NCBI GenBank assembly: GCA_002364555.1 | Contig: DEYM01000098.1 | Coordinates: 1 to 27,855, forward strand | Source: Phycisphaerales bacterium UBA3158 | GTDB lineage: Bacteria > Planctomycetota > Phycisphaerae > Phycisphaerales > SM1A02 | DNA: 27,855 nt | Direction: 5' to 3' | Part shown: positions 7,627 through 15,102 of the stretch, in pieces | Layout of the letters: every line of letters begins with the position of its first letter | How positions within the stretch are numbered: the stretch's first letter is position 1 | Position numbers and translations under genes: made by a program | The notes under the pieces: generated by a model | The model's database searches: none | What the model was told of the DNA's origin: nothing | What the model saw: the letters and a program-made list of their open reading frames with translations, nothing else

Positions 7627-10120
7627 TCTGGCCGCTGCCGCAGTCTTCATCGGTCTGGTGGTTGTCTGTCTGCCAGCGGTGAGCCTCGTGATTCGCTCGC
7701 TTGCTCCGGTTGATTCATCGACCTTCCAGGCGACCACCCTGAATGATCCGCTGCTCCTGTCGATACGGACACTCGCCTGGTCCATCGGCATCGCGTCGGG
7801 AGCGGTTCTGCTGGGCTGGTTGCCTGGTCGAATGCTCGGTGGGGCCATTCAGTCCGCTCGATCCGCGGATGGGCGATCGGGTCGTGGGCGTGTTCATCTT
7901 CTTCTCGTGTTCTTCCTGCTTCCGCTTCTTGTCCCTTCCTATGCATTGTTCTACGCATGGTGGCAGACCTGGCCTTCGGGTAGCTGGTTCTTCGGCTGGC
8001 TCGAATCGATGGATGCCATCGGTCTGGGCAGACAGGTGACGCTCGGAATCGCGCTGGTTTCCTGGTCATGGCCTCTGGTCGCTCTGTGTGTTGCGCCGGC
8101 TGCGGCGACATGGCCTCGTGCTCGAACGGATCAGCTCAAGGCGGATGGTGCGAGCTGGTGGCAGTCGATGCGGGCAAGATGGCATCACGAGAAAGGTGGC
8201 CTTCTGCTGGGCTTCCTGCTCGTGGCGGTGTTGATCTTCGGAAACATCATCAGCTTCGATCTGGCGGGGGTCTTCACGGTTGGAAACGAGTTGCGGGCAT
8301 TGACAGCTGTCAACGCACCGGTCGCCACGATGGTATGGCTCGTTCTTCCAGCCGCGATCATGGCAAGCATCGGTGCTGTCGTGGCCTGGCGGGCACTGGG
8401 TAGACCAGTCGACGACGCCTCGCCAGGTGATGGGCGCATCGGCATCGGGACCATCGCCTTCGTGTTCATCTGCTGGATCATCACGACGCTGGTGCCGAAT
8501 CTCCTCGTCTTCATGAATCTCGAAGAGGGGTTCCCTCGTCTCTGGCAGGCCCATGGTCCAGCACTCGTGCGTGATGCGTTTCGTTGTCTTCTGCTCGGGC
8601 TGATGGTGATGATCGTCTACCTGGGCCTCACGGCATTGCTGCGAAGTCACGGAAGGACCATCCGCTCACTCGTGAGTATCTGGTCGATTCTCTGGATCAT
8701 CTGCTTTCTCGTACCGGGATCGCTTGTGGCCATGGCCGTCCTGTCGGCAGTCGATCTCTGCCCCGGTGCCGGTTTCCGAACATGGCTGCTGGGAAGCGGT
8801 GCGGCTCTGCAGATCGCCTGGCTGGCGAAATACGGAGGACTCGCGGCGTTGGCGGCGAGATGGATCGTCGGCTCGGAGCCGGTTGCCTTGATGGACGTCT
8901 CCAGACTGCACGATGACGGCTGGCTGGCCGATGGTCCAAGGACATGGTTGGTGGCGGTGGGCATCGGTCTTCTCAGCACGCTTCTGGCTATGGGGGAGAT
9001 TCCCATCTCCATGAGACTCTCGCCGCCATCCATATCACCACCTGTGAGCGTGACACTTCTCAATGCCATGCACTATCAGAGACCCGGTACGGTCATCGCG
9101 GTGCTGGCGCTGCTGCTTCTTTCCGGATGGATCGTCGCGATTTCGCTGGCGATCATCGGGCGATGGCTTTCGAGATTCTCGATGCAGTCGATCCTCTGCC
9201 TCGCCATGTTGATGGTGCCTCTGCAGGCGATGCCCGGTTGCAGCGAGATGCCAACCGAGACAGATCGTCTGGAAGTGACCTCGGTCGTGGGGGGTCCCGG
9301 GCGATCCGCTGGTTCTTTCGACTATCCACGAGCGATGGCCGTCGATCAACGTTCGGGAGACTTCTTCACGGTCGAGAAATCCGGCCGTGTCCAGCGCCTC
9401 GATGCCACGGGTCGACCGCTCCACTCATGGCAGATGCCCCGTATAGAACGTGGGCGTCCGACGGGAATCAGTGTCGCCCCGGATGGGACCGTATGGGTGG
9501 CCGATACGCATGAACATCGAATCATGGTCTACAACGCCAACGGCTCCCTGCTTCGGAGTTTCGGCGAGTACGGGATGGACGAAGGTCAGTTCATCTATCC
9601 GACCGACATCGCATTCGATGCGGATGGCCGGGTGTACGTATCCGAGTATGGCGGGAACGATCGAATACAGGTGTTCATGCCCGATGGAAGCCGGGTCCGC
9701 CAGATCGGAGGTCCCGGTTCTGAACCTGGTCGGTTCGATCGTCCGCAATCGATGACGCTGTCCCCGGATGGGAAATCGCTCTTCGTGGCCGACACCAGAA
9801 ACAGAAGAATCCAGCGTGTGGACCTCGAGTCGCTCAACGTGGAGGTCGTCCATCAGGGAGGCATCGGTCAGGTCATCCAGGTTCCATTCGGTATCTGCAC
9901 GACGCCATCGGGTGATCTGCTCGTCAGTGATACCGGATCGCATCGAATCGTCCGACTCGCTGCCGACGGAGCCATCGTGAATCATGGAGGCGGATGGGGA
10001 TGGCAGAATGGTCAGCTTCGCGATCCATGGGCCGTCGAGTACTTCGATGGGACGATACTGACTCTTGACAGTGGTAATAACAGGATCCTGAAGATCGACG
10101 ATGATCAAGGCAATCGATGA
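7613..10120 (+). CDS. ABC importer permease (FbpB-like, two TMD units) fused to a C-terminal NHL-repeat domain
   Basis: The 835-residue reading frame has two parts. Residues 1 to about 520 are strongly hydrophobic with roughly 11-12 helices, as in the duplicated permeases of iron(III)-type importers. The cytoplasmic ATPase-coupling loops (DQLKADGASWWQSMRARW near 185 and LMDVSRLHDDGW near 427) are poor matches to the EAA consensus. At residue 524 a methionine begins MQSILCLAMLMVPLQAMPGC, which resembles a lipoprotein signal or a last helix. About 290 residues of NHL beta-propeller follow, with repeats such as GVIxVADTxxHRI-like PDGTVWVADTHEHRIMVY, DADGRVYVSEYGGNDRIQVF and DGKSLFVADTRNRRIQRV. 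No stop separates the halves. The start is an ATG with a G-run upstream, 14 bp inside the binding-protein gene. An internal translation start at 9182 is possible, but it has no Shine-Dalgarno. No ATPase gene is adjacent. Confidence 0.85.
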   Translation: MLRRSLAAAAVFIGLVVVCLPAVSLVIRSLAPVDSSTFQATTLNDPLLLSIRTLAWSIGIASGAVLLGWLPGRMLGGAIQSARSADGRSGRGRVHLLLVFFLLPLLVPSYALFYAWWQTWPSGSWFFGWLESMDAIGLGRQVTLGIALVSWSWPLVALCVAPAAATWPRARTDQLKADGASWWQSMRARWHHEKGGLLLGFLLVAVLIFGNIISFDLAGVFTVGNELRALTAVNAPVATMVWLVLPAAIMASIGAVVAWRALGRPVDDASPGDGRIGIGTIAFVFICWIITTLVPNLLVFMNLEEGFPRLWQAHGPALVRDAFRCLLLGLMVMIVYLGLTALLRSHGRTIRSLVSIWSILWIICFLVPGSLVAMAVLSAVDLCPGAGFRTWLLGSGAALQIAWLAKYGGLAALAARWIVGSEPVALMDVSRLHDDGWLADGPRTWLVAVGIGLLSTLLAMGEIPISMRLSPPSISPPVSVTLLNAMHYQRPGTVIAVLALLLLSGWIVAISLAIIGRWLSRFSMQSILCLAMLMVPLQAMPGCSEMPTETDRLEVTSVVGGPGRSAGSFDYPRAMAVDQRSGDFFTVEKSGRVQRLDATGRPLHSWQMPRIERGRPTGISVAPDGTVWVADTHEHRIMVYNANGSLLRSFGEYGMDEGQFIYPTDIAFDADGRVYVSEYGGNDRIQVFMPDGSRVRQIGGPGSEPGRFDRPQSMTLSPDGKSLFVADTRNRRIQRVDLESLNVEVVHQGGIGQVIQVPFGICTTPSGDLLVSDTGSHRIVRLAADGAIVNHGGGWGWQNGQLRDPWAVEYFDGTILTLDSGNNRILKIDDDQGNR

Positions 10121-10153
10121 TGAATTCATCGACCTGATCATGGGTATGATCAG
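10119..10153. promoter_or_regulatory. Paired palindromes in the gap before the large VWA gene
   Basis: The 73-bp gap begins with a 12-base perfect palindrome GATGAATTCATC (10119-10130), overlapping the stop of the permease gene. Three bases later comes an 8-bp inverted repeat, CTGATCAT-GGGT-ATGATCAG (10134-10153). A -10-like TATGAT (10145-10150) lies inside the second repeat, and the GTG start is at 10194. No T-run follows, so a classical terminator is unlikely. An operator or RNA-processing hairpin between the transporter and VWA genes is possible. Confidence 0.35.
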
Positions 10154-10193
10154 ATGAACCTCGACCGATCCTCTCCTTGAATGAAGCCGACAC

Positions 10194-13136
10194 GTGCCGA
10201 TCTACTTTGAACAACCCGGTTGGCTTCTCCTGGCGATTCTGCTGGTGCCATGCTGGTGGTGGCTGGGTCGTAGTCGCGAGGCCTTCTCGCCACGTCGATG
10301 GTGGTTCATCGGCTTCACGAGGAGTCTGTTGATTCTCGTGCTGGCCGTCGCGATGGCCGAGCCGTTGCTCGAGGATCGTTCCGATGGGTTGACCGTCGCG
10401 GTCATCGTGGACAGAAGTCGCTCCATTCCGAGACGGCAGCTCGAACGCGCCGTCTCCTGGGTCGAGGACGCGGCACAGGGACCAGGTCGGGAGTTCGACG
10501 ACCGTCTGGCGGTGATCCAGTTCGGGCGAGATGCCGTGCCCACGGCCATGCCGGATCCGGCTTCCGTGATCAGTCTGGGCAACGGGCCTGCGGATGTCAC
10601 GGAATCATCACCGGCTCGTGCCATCGAACTGGCCAAGGGGCTCCTGCCCAGGGATACCGCCAATCGAATCGTGCTCATCAGCGATGGCAACGAGACAATC
10701 GGCAATCTCCTCGAGACAGCGGAGCTGGCTCGTCAAAGCGGCATTCCAATCGATGTGCTTCCCATCGAATATTCCTACGAGGACGAGGTTCTCTTCGATC
10801 GTCTGATCGCGCCATCACGGGCGCGCATCGGTCAATCGATCGAACTGAGACTCGTTCTTCGAAGTCGAGGTCCCTCCACGGGGAGACTGGTTCTGGAAAG
10901 TGACGGCGTGCTCGTCGACATCAACGGTGATGAACCCGGGTACGCATTGCCGTTGACTCTCGCTGGTGGGGTTCACGTCGAACGCCTGACGGTCGATGCC
11001 AATGCCACCGGTCCACTCCAGTTCAGGGCCAGCTATGAACCGTCCGTACCCGGGACAGACAGGATCACCACCAACAACACCGCTTCGGCTGTGACGTTCG
11101 TATCCGGAGCCGGCTCCATACTGATCGTCGAAACCGGCGATGAATCCGGCAAGCCGCTTCAGCAGGTTCTGGGTGATGTCGGGATCCGGGCCGTCCGCAC
11201 GGTGCCCGCTGGCCTGAACGGTGGCGTCGTTGGATTGCTCGGTTTCGATGCCATCGTCCTGGCAGGTGTTCCAAGATGGGCCTTCAACGATGCACAGGTG
11301 AAGGATCTGCATGCGTATGTCCAGGACACCGGAGGCGGCCTACTGATGGCCGGGGGACCGGAGGGTTTCGGAGCCGGAGGCTGGATCGGTTCGAATCTGG
11401 CACCGGCTATTCCGGTCCAGATGGATCCGCCCGCAGAACGTCAACTGGTCAAGGGTGCTCTGGCGTTGATCGTCCATTCATGCGAGATGCCTCAGGGCAA
11501 CTACTGGGGGCAGCGAGTGGCGGAAGAGGCCATTGAAACGCTCAATGCCGCGGATGAGGTGGGCATCATAGAGAAGGGCGGCGGCGGTGCCATGTGGGTT
11601 CTGCCCATGCAGGTCGTTGGAGATCGGCAGGCGGCGCTGGCGGCTGCCCGCAAGCTGAGGTTCGGGGACATGCAGTTCTTCACGCCCTCGATGGAGACGG
11701 CGCTCGAGGGTCTGCTCGCGGTTGAAGCCGGACAGCGGCACGCGATCATCATCTCCGATGGCGATCCGCAGTCGCCACCGGTCTCCCTCATCGATCAATA
11801 CATCGAGAACAACGTGACGTGCACGACCGTCATGGTCGGTGGACATGGAAACAATCCGATGCACGCGGCGCTGATGGAGCGAATCGCGACCATGACGGGA
11901 GGTTCCTTCTACAAGGTGGAGGATCCGAATGAACTTCCACAGATATTCATCAAGGAGGCACGGGTCGTCAGCCGCTCTCTCATCCAGGAAGGTCGATTCG
12001 CCACCGGTGTGCTCGAATCCTCGTCCGGGCCCATTCAGGGAACGATGGATGTTCCATCGGTCGATGGATACGTGCTGACGGCACCGAGGAAATCCCTGGC
12101 GCAGATCGGACTCGTCGTCGACAACGGGGAATTCCAGGATCCACTCTATGCATGGTGGAATTACGGACTCGGGCGTGTGGTCGCCTTCACGAGTGATCTG
12201 AACGGTCTGTGGACGGGCCCCTGGCGATCATGGTCCCGATTCTCCAGTTTCTGGGAGCAGGGGATTCGCTGGTTGATGCGATCGTCCTCGCAGGACGACT
12301 TCAGCTTGAACATCACCGATGAAGGTGGTGGTCAGTTCGTCGTCGAGATGGAAGCCGTTGATTCCGATGTTGCGTTCATGAATTTCGTGGAGACCAAGGC
12401 GAAGGTCATTCTGCCCGGTGGTGATTCCAGGACACTGGATCTTCAGCAAGTGGGACCGGGTCGGTATCGGGGTGATTTTCAGCAGAGCCAGGCTGGCACA
12501 TCGGTCGTCAACGTGAACTTCGCAGGACGTGATTCGGATGGCGAGGTGATCGATGGCAACATACAGGCCGCGGTCAGTCGAGCCTATTCCGACGAATATC
12601 GCGATCTGGTCGACAATGCCGGATTGCTCGCTCGTGTGGCGGAACGAACAGGTGGTCGAATCCTCGATGTCGATGATCAGATGATGGGCGATCTGTTCGA
12701 TCGAGAATCACTGGTCATGCCCTCGACCGCACGGGTCGCCTGGAACATGCTGGCGATACTCGCTGCGATGCTCCTCGTGCTGGACGTGGCGTTCAGAAGG
12801 CTGGCCGTTGATCCGGAACGGCTGCGTGAAGTCATTTCGAATGCCTCCGAACCCCGTCGGGAAGCCGGTGGGGCCTCGATCGCCGCCTGGAAGAGAAGTC
12901 GAAAGTCGGCCAGACGTCAGGCAGTCGATGTGAAGAAGAACGTCGGTTCGAAATCATCCGGCGTCCAGGCTGCTCCGGCTCCGATCACGCCAACGCAAGA
13001 GACGCCACCCGCCTCGCCTCCATCACGAGTGGTCGATGAGGAATCGGGGGATGACATGGCCAGTCGCCTCAGAGCCGCCAAGAATCGTGCAAGGAAGAGA
13101 CGTTTCGGAGATCTGGACGATGGAGAAGATGCATGA
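10194..13136 (+). CDS. Large membrane protein with two VWA domains and a glutamine-amidotransferase-like domain
   Basis: The 980-residue protein starts at GTG, the first possible start after an in-frame TGA at 10182. Two N-terminal helices (about 9-25 and 43-58) precede a VWA domain with an intact MIDAS DxSxS (DRSRS, residues 73-77) and LISDGNE. A beta-rich linker follows. Residues of about 304-415 look like a class I glutamine amidotransferase fold (FDAIVLAGVP, YVQDTGGGLLMAGGPEGF) with no obvious catalytic triad. A second VWA-like domain (about 420-590) reads ALIVHSCEMPQ where DxSxS is expected, although SDGDPQ is kept, so its metal site is degenerate. The C-terminus has one helix (about 850-870) and a basic, Ala/Pro-rich cytoplasmic tail. 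Proteins of this layout accompany MoxR/BatA genes in planctomycetes. It overlaps moxR by 4 bp. The exact role is unknown. Confidence 0.85.
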   Translation: MPIYFEQPGWLLLAILLVPCWWWLGRSREAFSPRRWWFIGFTRSLLILVLAVAMAEPLLEDRSDGLTVAVIVDRSRSIPRRQLERAVSWVEDAAQGPGREFDDRLAVIQFGRDAVPTAMPDPASVISLGNGPADVTESSPARAIELAKGLLPRDTANRIVLISDGNETIGNLLETAELARQSGIPIDVLPIEYSYEDEVLFDRLIAPSRARIGQSIELRLVLRSRGPSTGRLVLESDGVLVDINGDEPGYALPLTLAGGVHVERLTVDANATGPLQFRASYEPSVPGTDRITTNNTASAVTFVSGAGSILIVETGDESGKPLQQVLGDVGIRAVRTVPAGLNGGVVGLLGFDAIVLAGVPRWAFNDAQVKDLHAYVQDTGGGLLMAGGPEGFGAGGWIGSNLAPAIPVQMDPPAERQLVKGALALIVHSCEMPQGNYWGQRVAEEAIETLNAADEVGIIEKGGGGAMWVLPMQVVGDRQAALAAARKLRFGDMQFFTPSMETALEGLLAVEAGQRHAIIISDGDPQSPPVSLIDQYIENNVTCTTVMVGGHGNNPMHAALMERIATMTGGSFYKVEDPNELPQIFIKEARVVSRSLIQEGRFATGVLESSSGPIQGTMDVPSVDGYVLTAPRKSLAQIGLVVDNGEFQDPLYAWWNYGLGRVVAFTSDLNGLWTGPWRSWSRFSSFWEQGIRWLMRSSSQDDFSLNITDEGGGQFVVEMEAVDSDVAFMNFVETKAKVILPGGDSRTLDLQQVGPGRYRGDFQQSQAGTSVVNVNFAGRDSDGEVIDGNIQAAVSRAYSDEYRDLVDNAGLLARVAERTGGRILDVDDQMMGDLFDRESLVMPSTARVAWNMLAILAAMLLVLDVAFRRLAVDPERLREVISNASEPRREAGGASIAAWKRSRKSARRQAVDVKKNVGSKSSGVQAAPAPITPTQETPPASPPSRVVDEESGDDMASRLRAAKNRARKRRFGDLDDGEDA

Positions 13137-14182
13137 CTTCCCCAGTTCTCGAATGGGATCCGACCGATCTGGACAGTGTCCGAAACGCCTGTGATAAGGC
13201 TCGTCGGGGATTCGCGGCCATCCGATCGGAGATCGGCCGGATCATCGTCGGTCAGCAGAGGGTCGTTGATGAAACGCTTGTGGCCATATTCGCGGGAGGA
13301 CATGTCCTGCTCGAGGGTGTGCCCGGTCTGGGCAAGACGCTTCTGGTGAAGACCATTGCGGAGACGCTCGATCTGGAGTTCGCGAGAATCCAGTTCACCC
13401 CCGACGTGATGCCGGCCGATGTGACCGGCACGACCATCGTCGTCGAGAATCCGGCGACGTCATCGAGGGACATCGTCTTCCGTCCGGGCCCGATCTTCAA
13501 TCAGCTCATTCTCGCCGACGAGATCAACAGGGCGACCCCCAAGAGTCAGTCGGCGCTGCTTGAAGCGATGCAGGAGCGGACGGTCACCACCGATGGGCGG
13601 ACCAGATCGCTTCCGGAACCGTTCTTCGTGCTGGCTACGCAGAATCCAGTGGAGCAGGAGGGCACGTACTCCCTTCCGGAGGCGCAGCTCGATCGTTTTC
13701 TCTTCAAGGTCGAATTGCCGAACGTGGGTCGGGAGGATCTCAACGAGATACTCTCCAGGACGACCGGTCAGCACGAGTCGCACGCGGAGCAGCGACTGGA
13801 TGCACGGTTTCTGATCTCCGCCCGAAGACTCATGAGGGATGCCGTGATTGCGCCCCATGTTCAGGACTACGCCATTCGACTGGTTCTGGCGACACATCCC
13901 GACAGCGAGTTCTTTCCCGAGTCCATTCGTCGATACGTCGAACTCGGTGTCAGTCCAAGAGGCGCTCAGGCGTTGATCTCGGCCGCCAAGGTCCTGGCGG
14001 TTGCCGATGGACGATTCGCCGCCTCCACGGAGGACATACGTCGGGTCGCGCCAGCGGCACTTCGTCATCGAATCTCCCTGACCTTCGAGGCCGGTACGGA
14101 CAACCGTCGAGGAACGGATGTCATCGACATGCTTCTGGAGGAGGTTCCCATCGAGATCCCCAGCGGAGGCGAAGTCGCATGA
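13133..14182 (+). CDS. moxR: MoxR-family AAA+ ATPase
   Basis: Cytoplasmic AAA+ ATPase of the MoxR group, thought to act as a chaperone that works on VWA partner proteins. The 349-residue protein has Walker A GVPGLGKTLL (about 62-71), Walker B LILADEINRA (about 125) and the family-typical stretch TPKSQSALLEAMQERTV. Sensor 1 FVLATQNPVEQEGTYSLPEA and the C-terminal lid domain (AAA_lid) with SPRGAQALI are also present. The ATG has GGAG seven bases upstream (13122-13125) and overlaps the preceding stop as ATGA; it likewise overlaps the DUF58 gene. The order MoxR, DUF58, BatA-like VWA is the standard layout for this chaperone cassette. Confidence 0.95.
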   Translation: MTSPVLEWDPTDLDSVRNACDKARRGFAAIRSEIGRIIVGQQRVVDETLVAIFAGGHVLLEGVPGLGKTLLVKTIAETLDLEFARIQFTPDVMPADVTGTTIVVENPATSSRDIVFRPGPIFNQLILADEINRATPKSQSALLEAMQERTVTTDGRTRSLPEPFFVLATQNPVEQEGTYSLPEAQLDRFLFKVELPNVGREDLNEILSRTTGQHESHAEQRLDARFLISARRLMRDAVIAPHVQDYAIRLVLATHPDSEFFPESIRRYVELGVSPRGAQALISAAKVLAVADGRFAASTEDIRRVAPAALRHRISLTFEAGTDNRRGTDVIDMLLEEVPIEIPSGGEVA

Positions 14183-15102
14183 GCGTCTACGGGGAGGGTG
14201 AATCACCACGATCGGTCGAGGATCTTCTCGGCAGCGCACTCATGTCCAGGTTGAATCGACTGGATGTGCTGTCCCGCAAGGTGTTCAGTGGCAAGATACA
14301 TGGAGAGCGTCGCAGTCGGCGACGCGGGCAGAGTGTGGACTTCGCGGACTACCGACCGTATGCGGCCGGTGACGATCTTCGATTTGTCGACTGGAACATC
14401 TACGCTCGACTCGAGACGCTCTTCCTGAAGCTCTTCATGGAGGAGGAGGATCTCTCCCTGGCAATCGCGGTGGATACGAGTCCATCCATGGATTGGGGTG
14501 GTCCGAACAAGCTGGGTTTCTGCAAGCGTCTGGCGATGTCGCTTGGATACATCGGTCTGGTGAACCAGCACAGGGTCAGCCTGTTCGGATTCGATGGCGA
14601 TGGTGTCAGTCAGTTGAATTCCATCCGAGGACGCAGTCGAACGCGCGAGATGGCCAACTGGTTGATCGATCTCTCACCGGGCAGCTCGCCGGGGCTCGAG
14701 ACGGGCATGAAGTCGATCGCCCAGGGTCGGCGAGGTCGTGGTGTACTGGTCGTTCTTTCCGACTTTCTCGAGCCAGATGGCTACGACGCAGGCCTTCGAT
14801 ATCTCGCGGGCAGCGGTGACGACGTCTTCTGTCTGCAGGTCCTTGCACCAGAGGAACTCGATCCGGGATCGCAGGGGCTTTCCGGGGATGTCAGACTCCG
14901 GGATGTGGAAACAGGCCAGGACTGTGAAATCACGGTGACGCCGGCGCTCCTCAGGCGATATCGGGAAAATCTGGATGCCTATTGTTCCCAACTTCGAGAC
15001 TGGTGCACCAGACGGGGGATCGGCAATCTCTCGATCGGCACCGATGTCGACATGGAAGTGCTTCTTGTCGAATACCTCCGAAGGCAGGGGCTGCTTCAAT
15101 GA
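14179..15102 (+). CDS. DUF58 domain protein (VWA-like partner of MoxR)
   Basis: The 307-residue soluble protein carries the DUF58 signature GQSVDFADYRPYAAGDDLR followed by FVDWNIYARLETLFLK. A VWA-like core follows, with an intact MIDAS-type DTSPSM (near residue 99) and VLVVLSDF. DUF58 proteins are regularly encoded next to MoxR and are presumed partners or substrates of the ATPase. A GGAGG (14165-14169) lies nine bases before the ATG, and the start overlaps the moxR stop as ATGA. It overlaps the next gene in the same way, so moxR, DUF58 and the BatA-like gene are probably translated together. The biochemical role is unproven for the family. Confidence 0.92.
   Translation: MSVYGEGESPRSVEDLLGSALMSRLNRLDVLSRKVFSGKIHGERRSRRRGQSVDFADYRPYAAGDDLRFVDWNIYARLETLFLKLFMEEEDLSLAIAVDTSPSMDWGGPNKLGFCKRLAMSLGYIGLVNQHRVSLFGFDGDGVSQLNSIRGRSRTREMANWLIDLSPGSSPGLETGMKSIAQGRRGRGVLVVLSDFLEPDGYDAGLRYLAGSGDDVFCLQVLAPEELDPGSQGLSGDVRLRDVETGQDCEITVTPALLRRYRENLDAYCSQLRDWCTRRGIGNLSIGTDVDMEVLLVEYLRRQGLLQ

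Noticed and set aside
7024..7848. A 274-codon minus-strand open frame across the binding-protein and permease genes
   Set aside because: It spans the junction of two well-supported plus-strand genes and has no recognisable domain.
14982..15098. Upstream extension of the BatA-like gene
   Set aside because: It is entirely within DUF58, and the encoded residues look like out-of-frame shadow. The ATGA overlap at 15099 and the hydrophobic BatA N-terminus decide the start.
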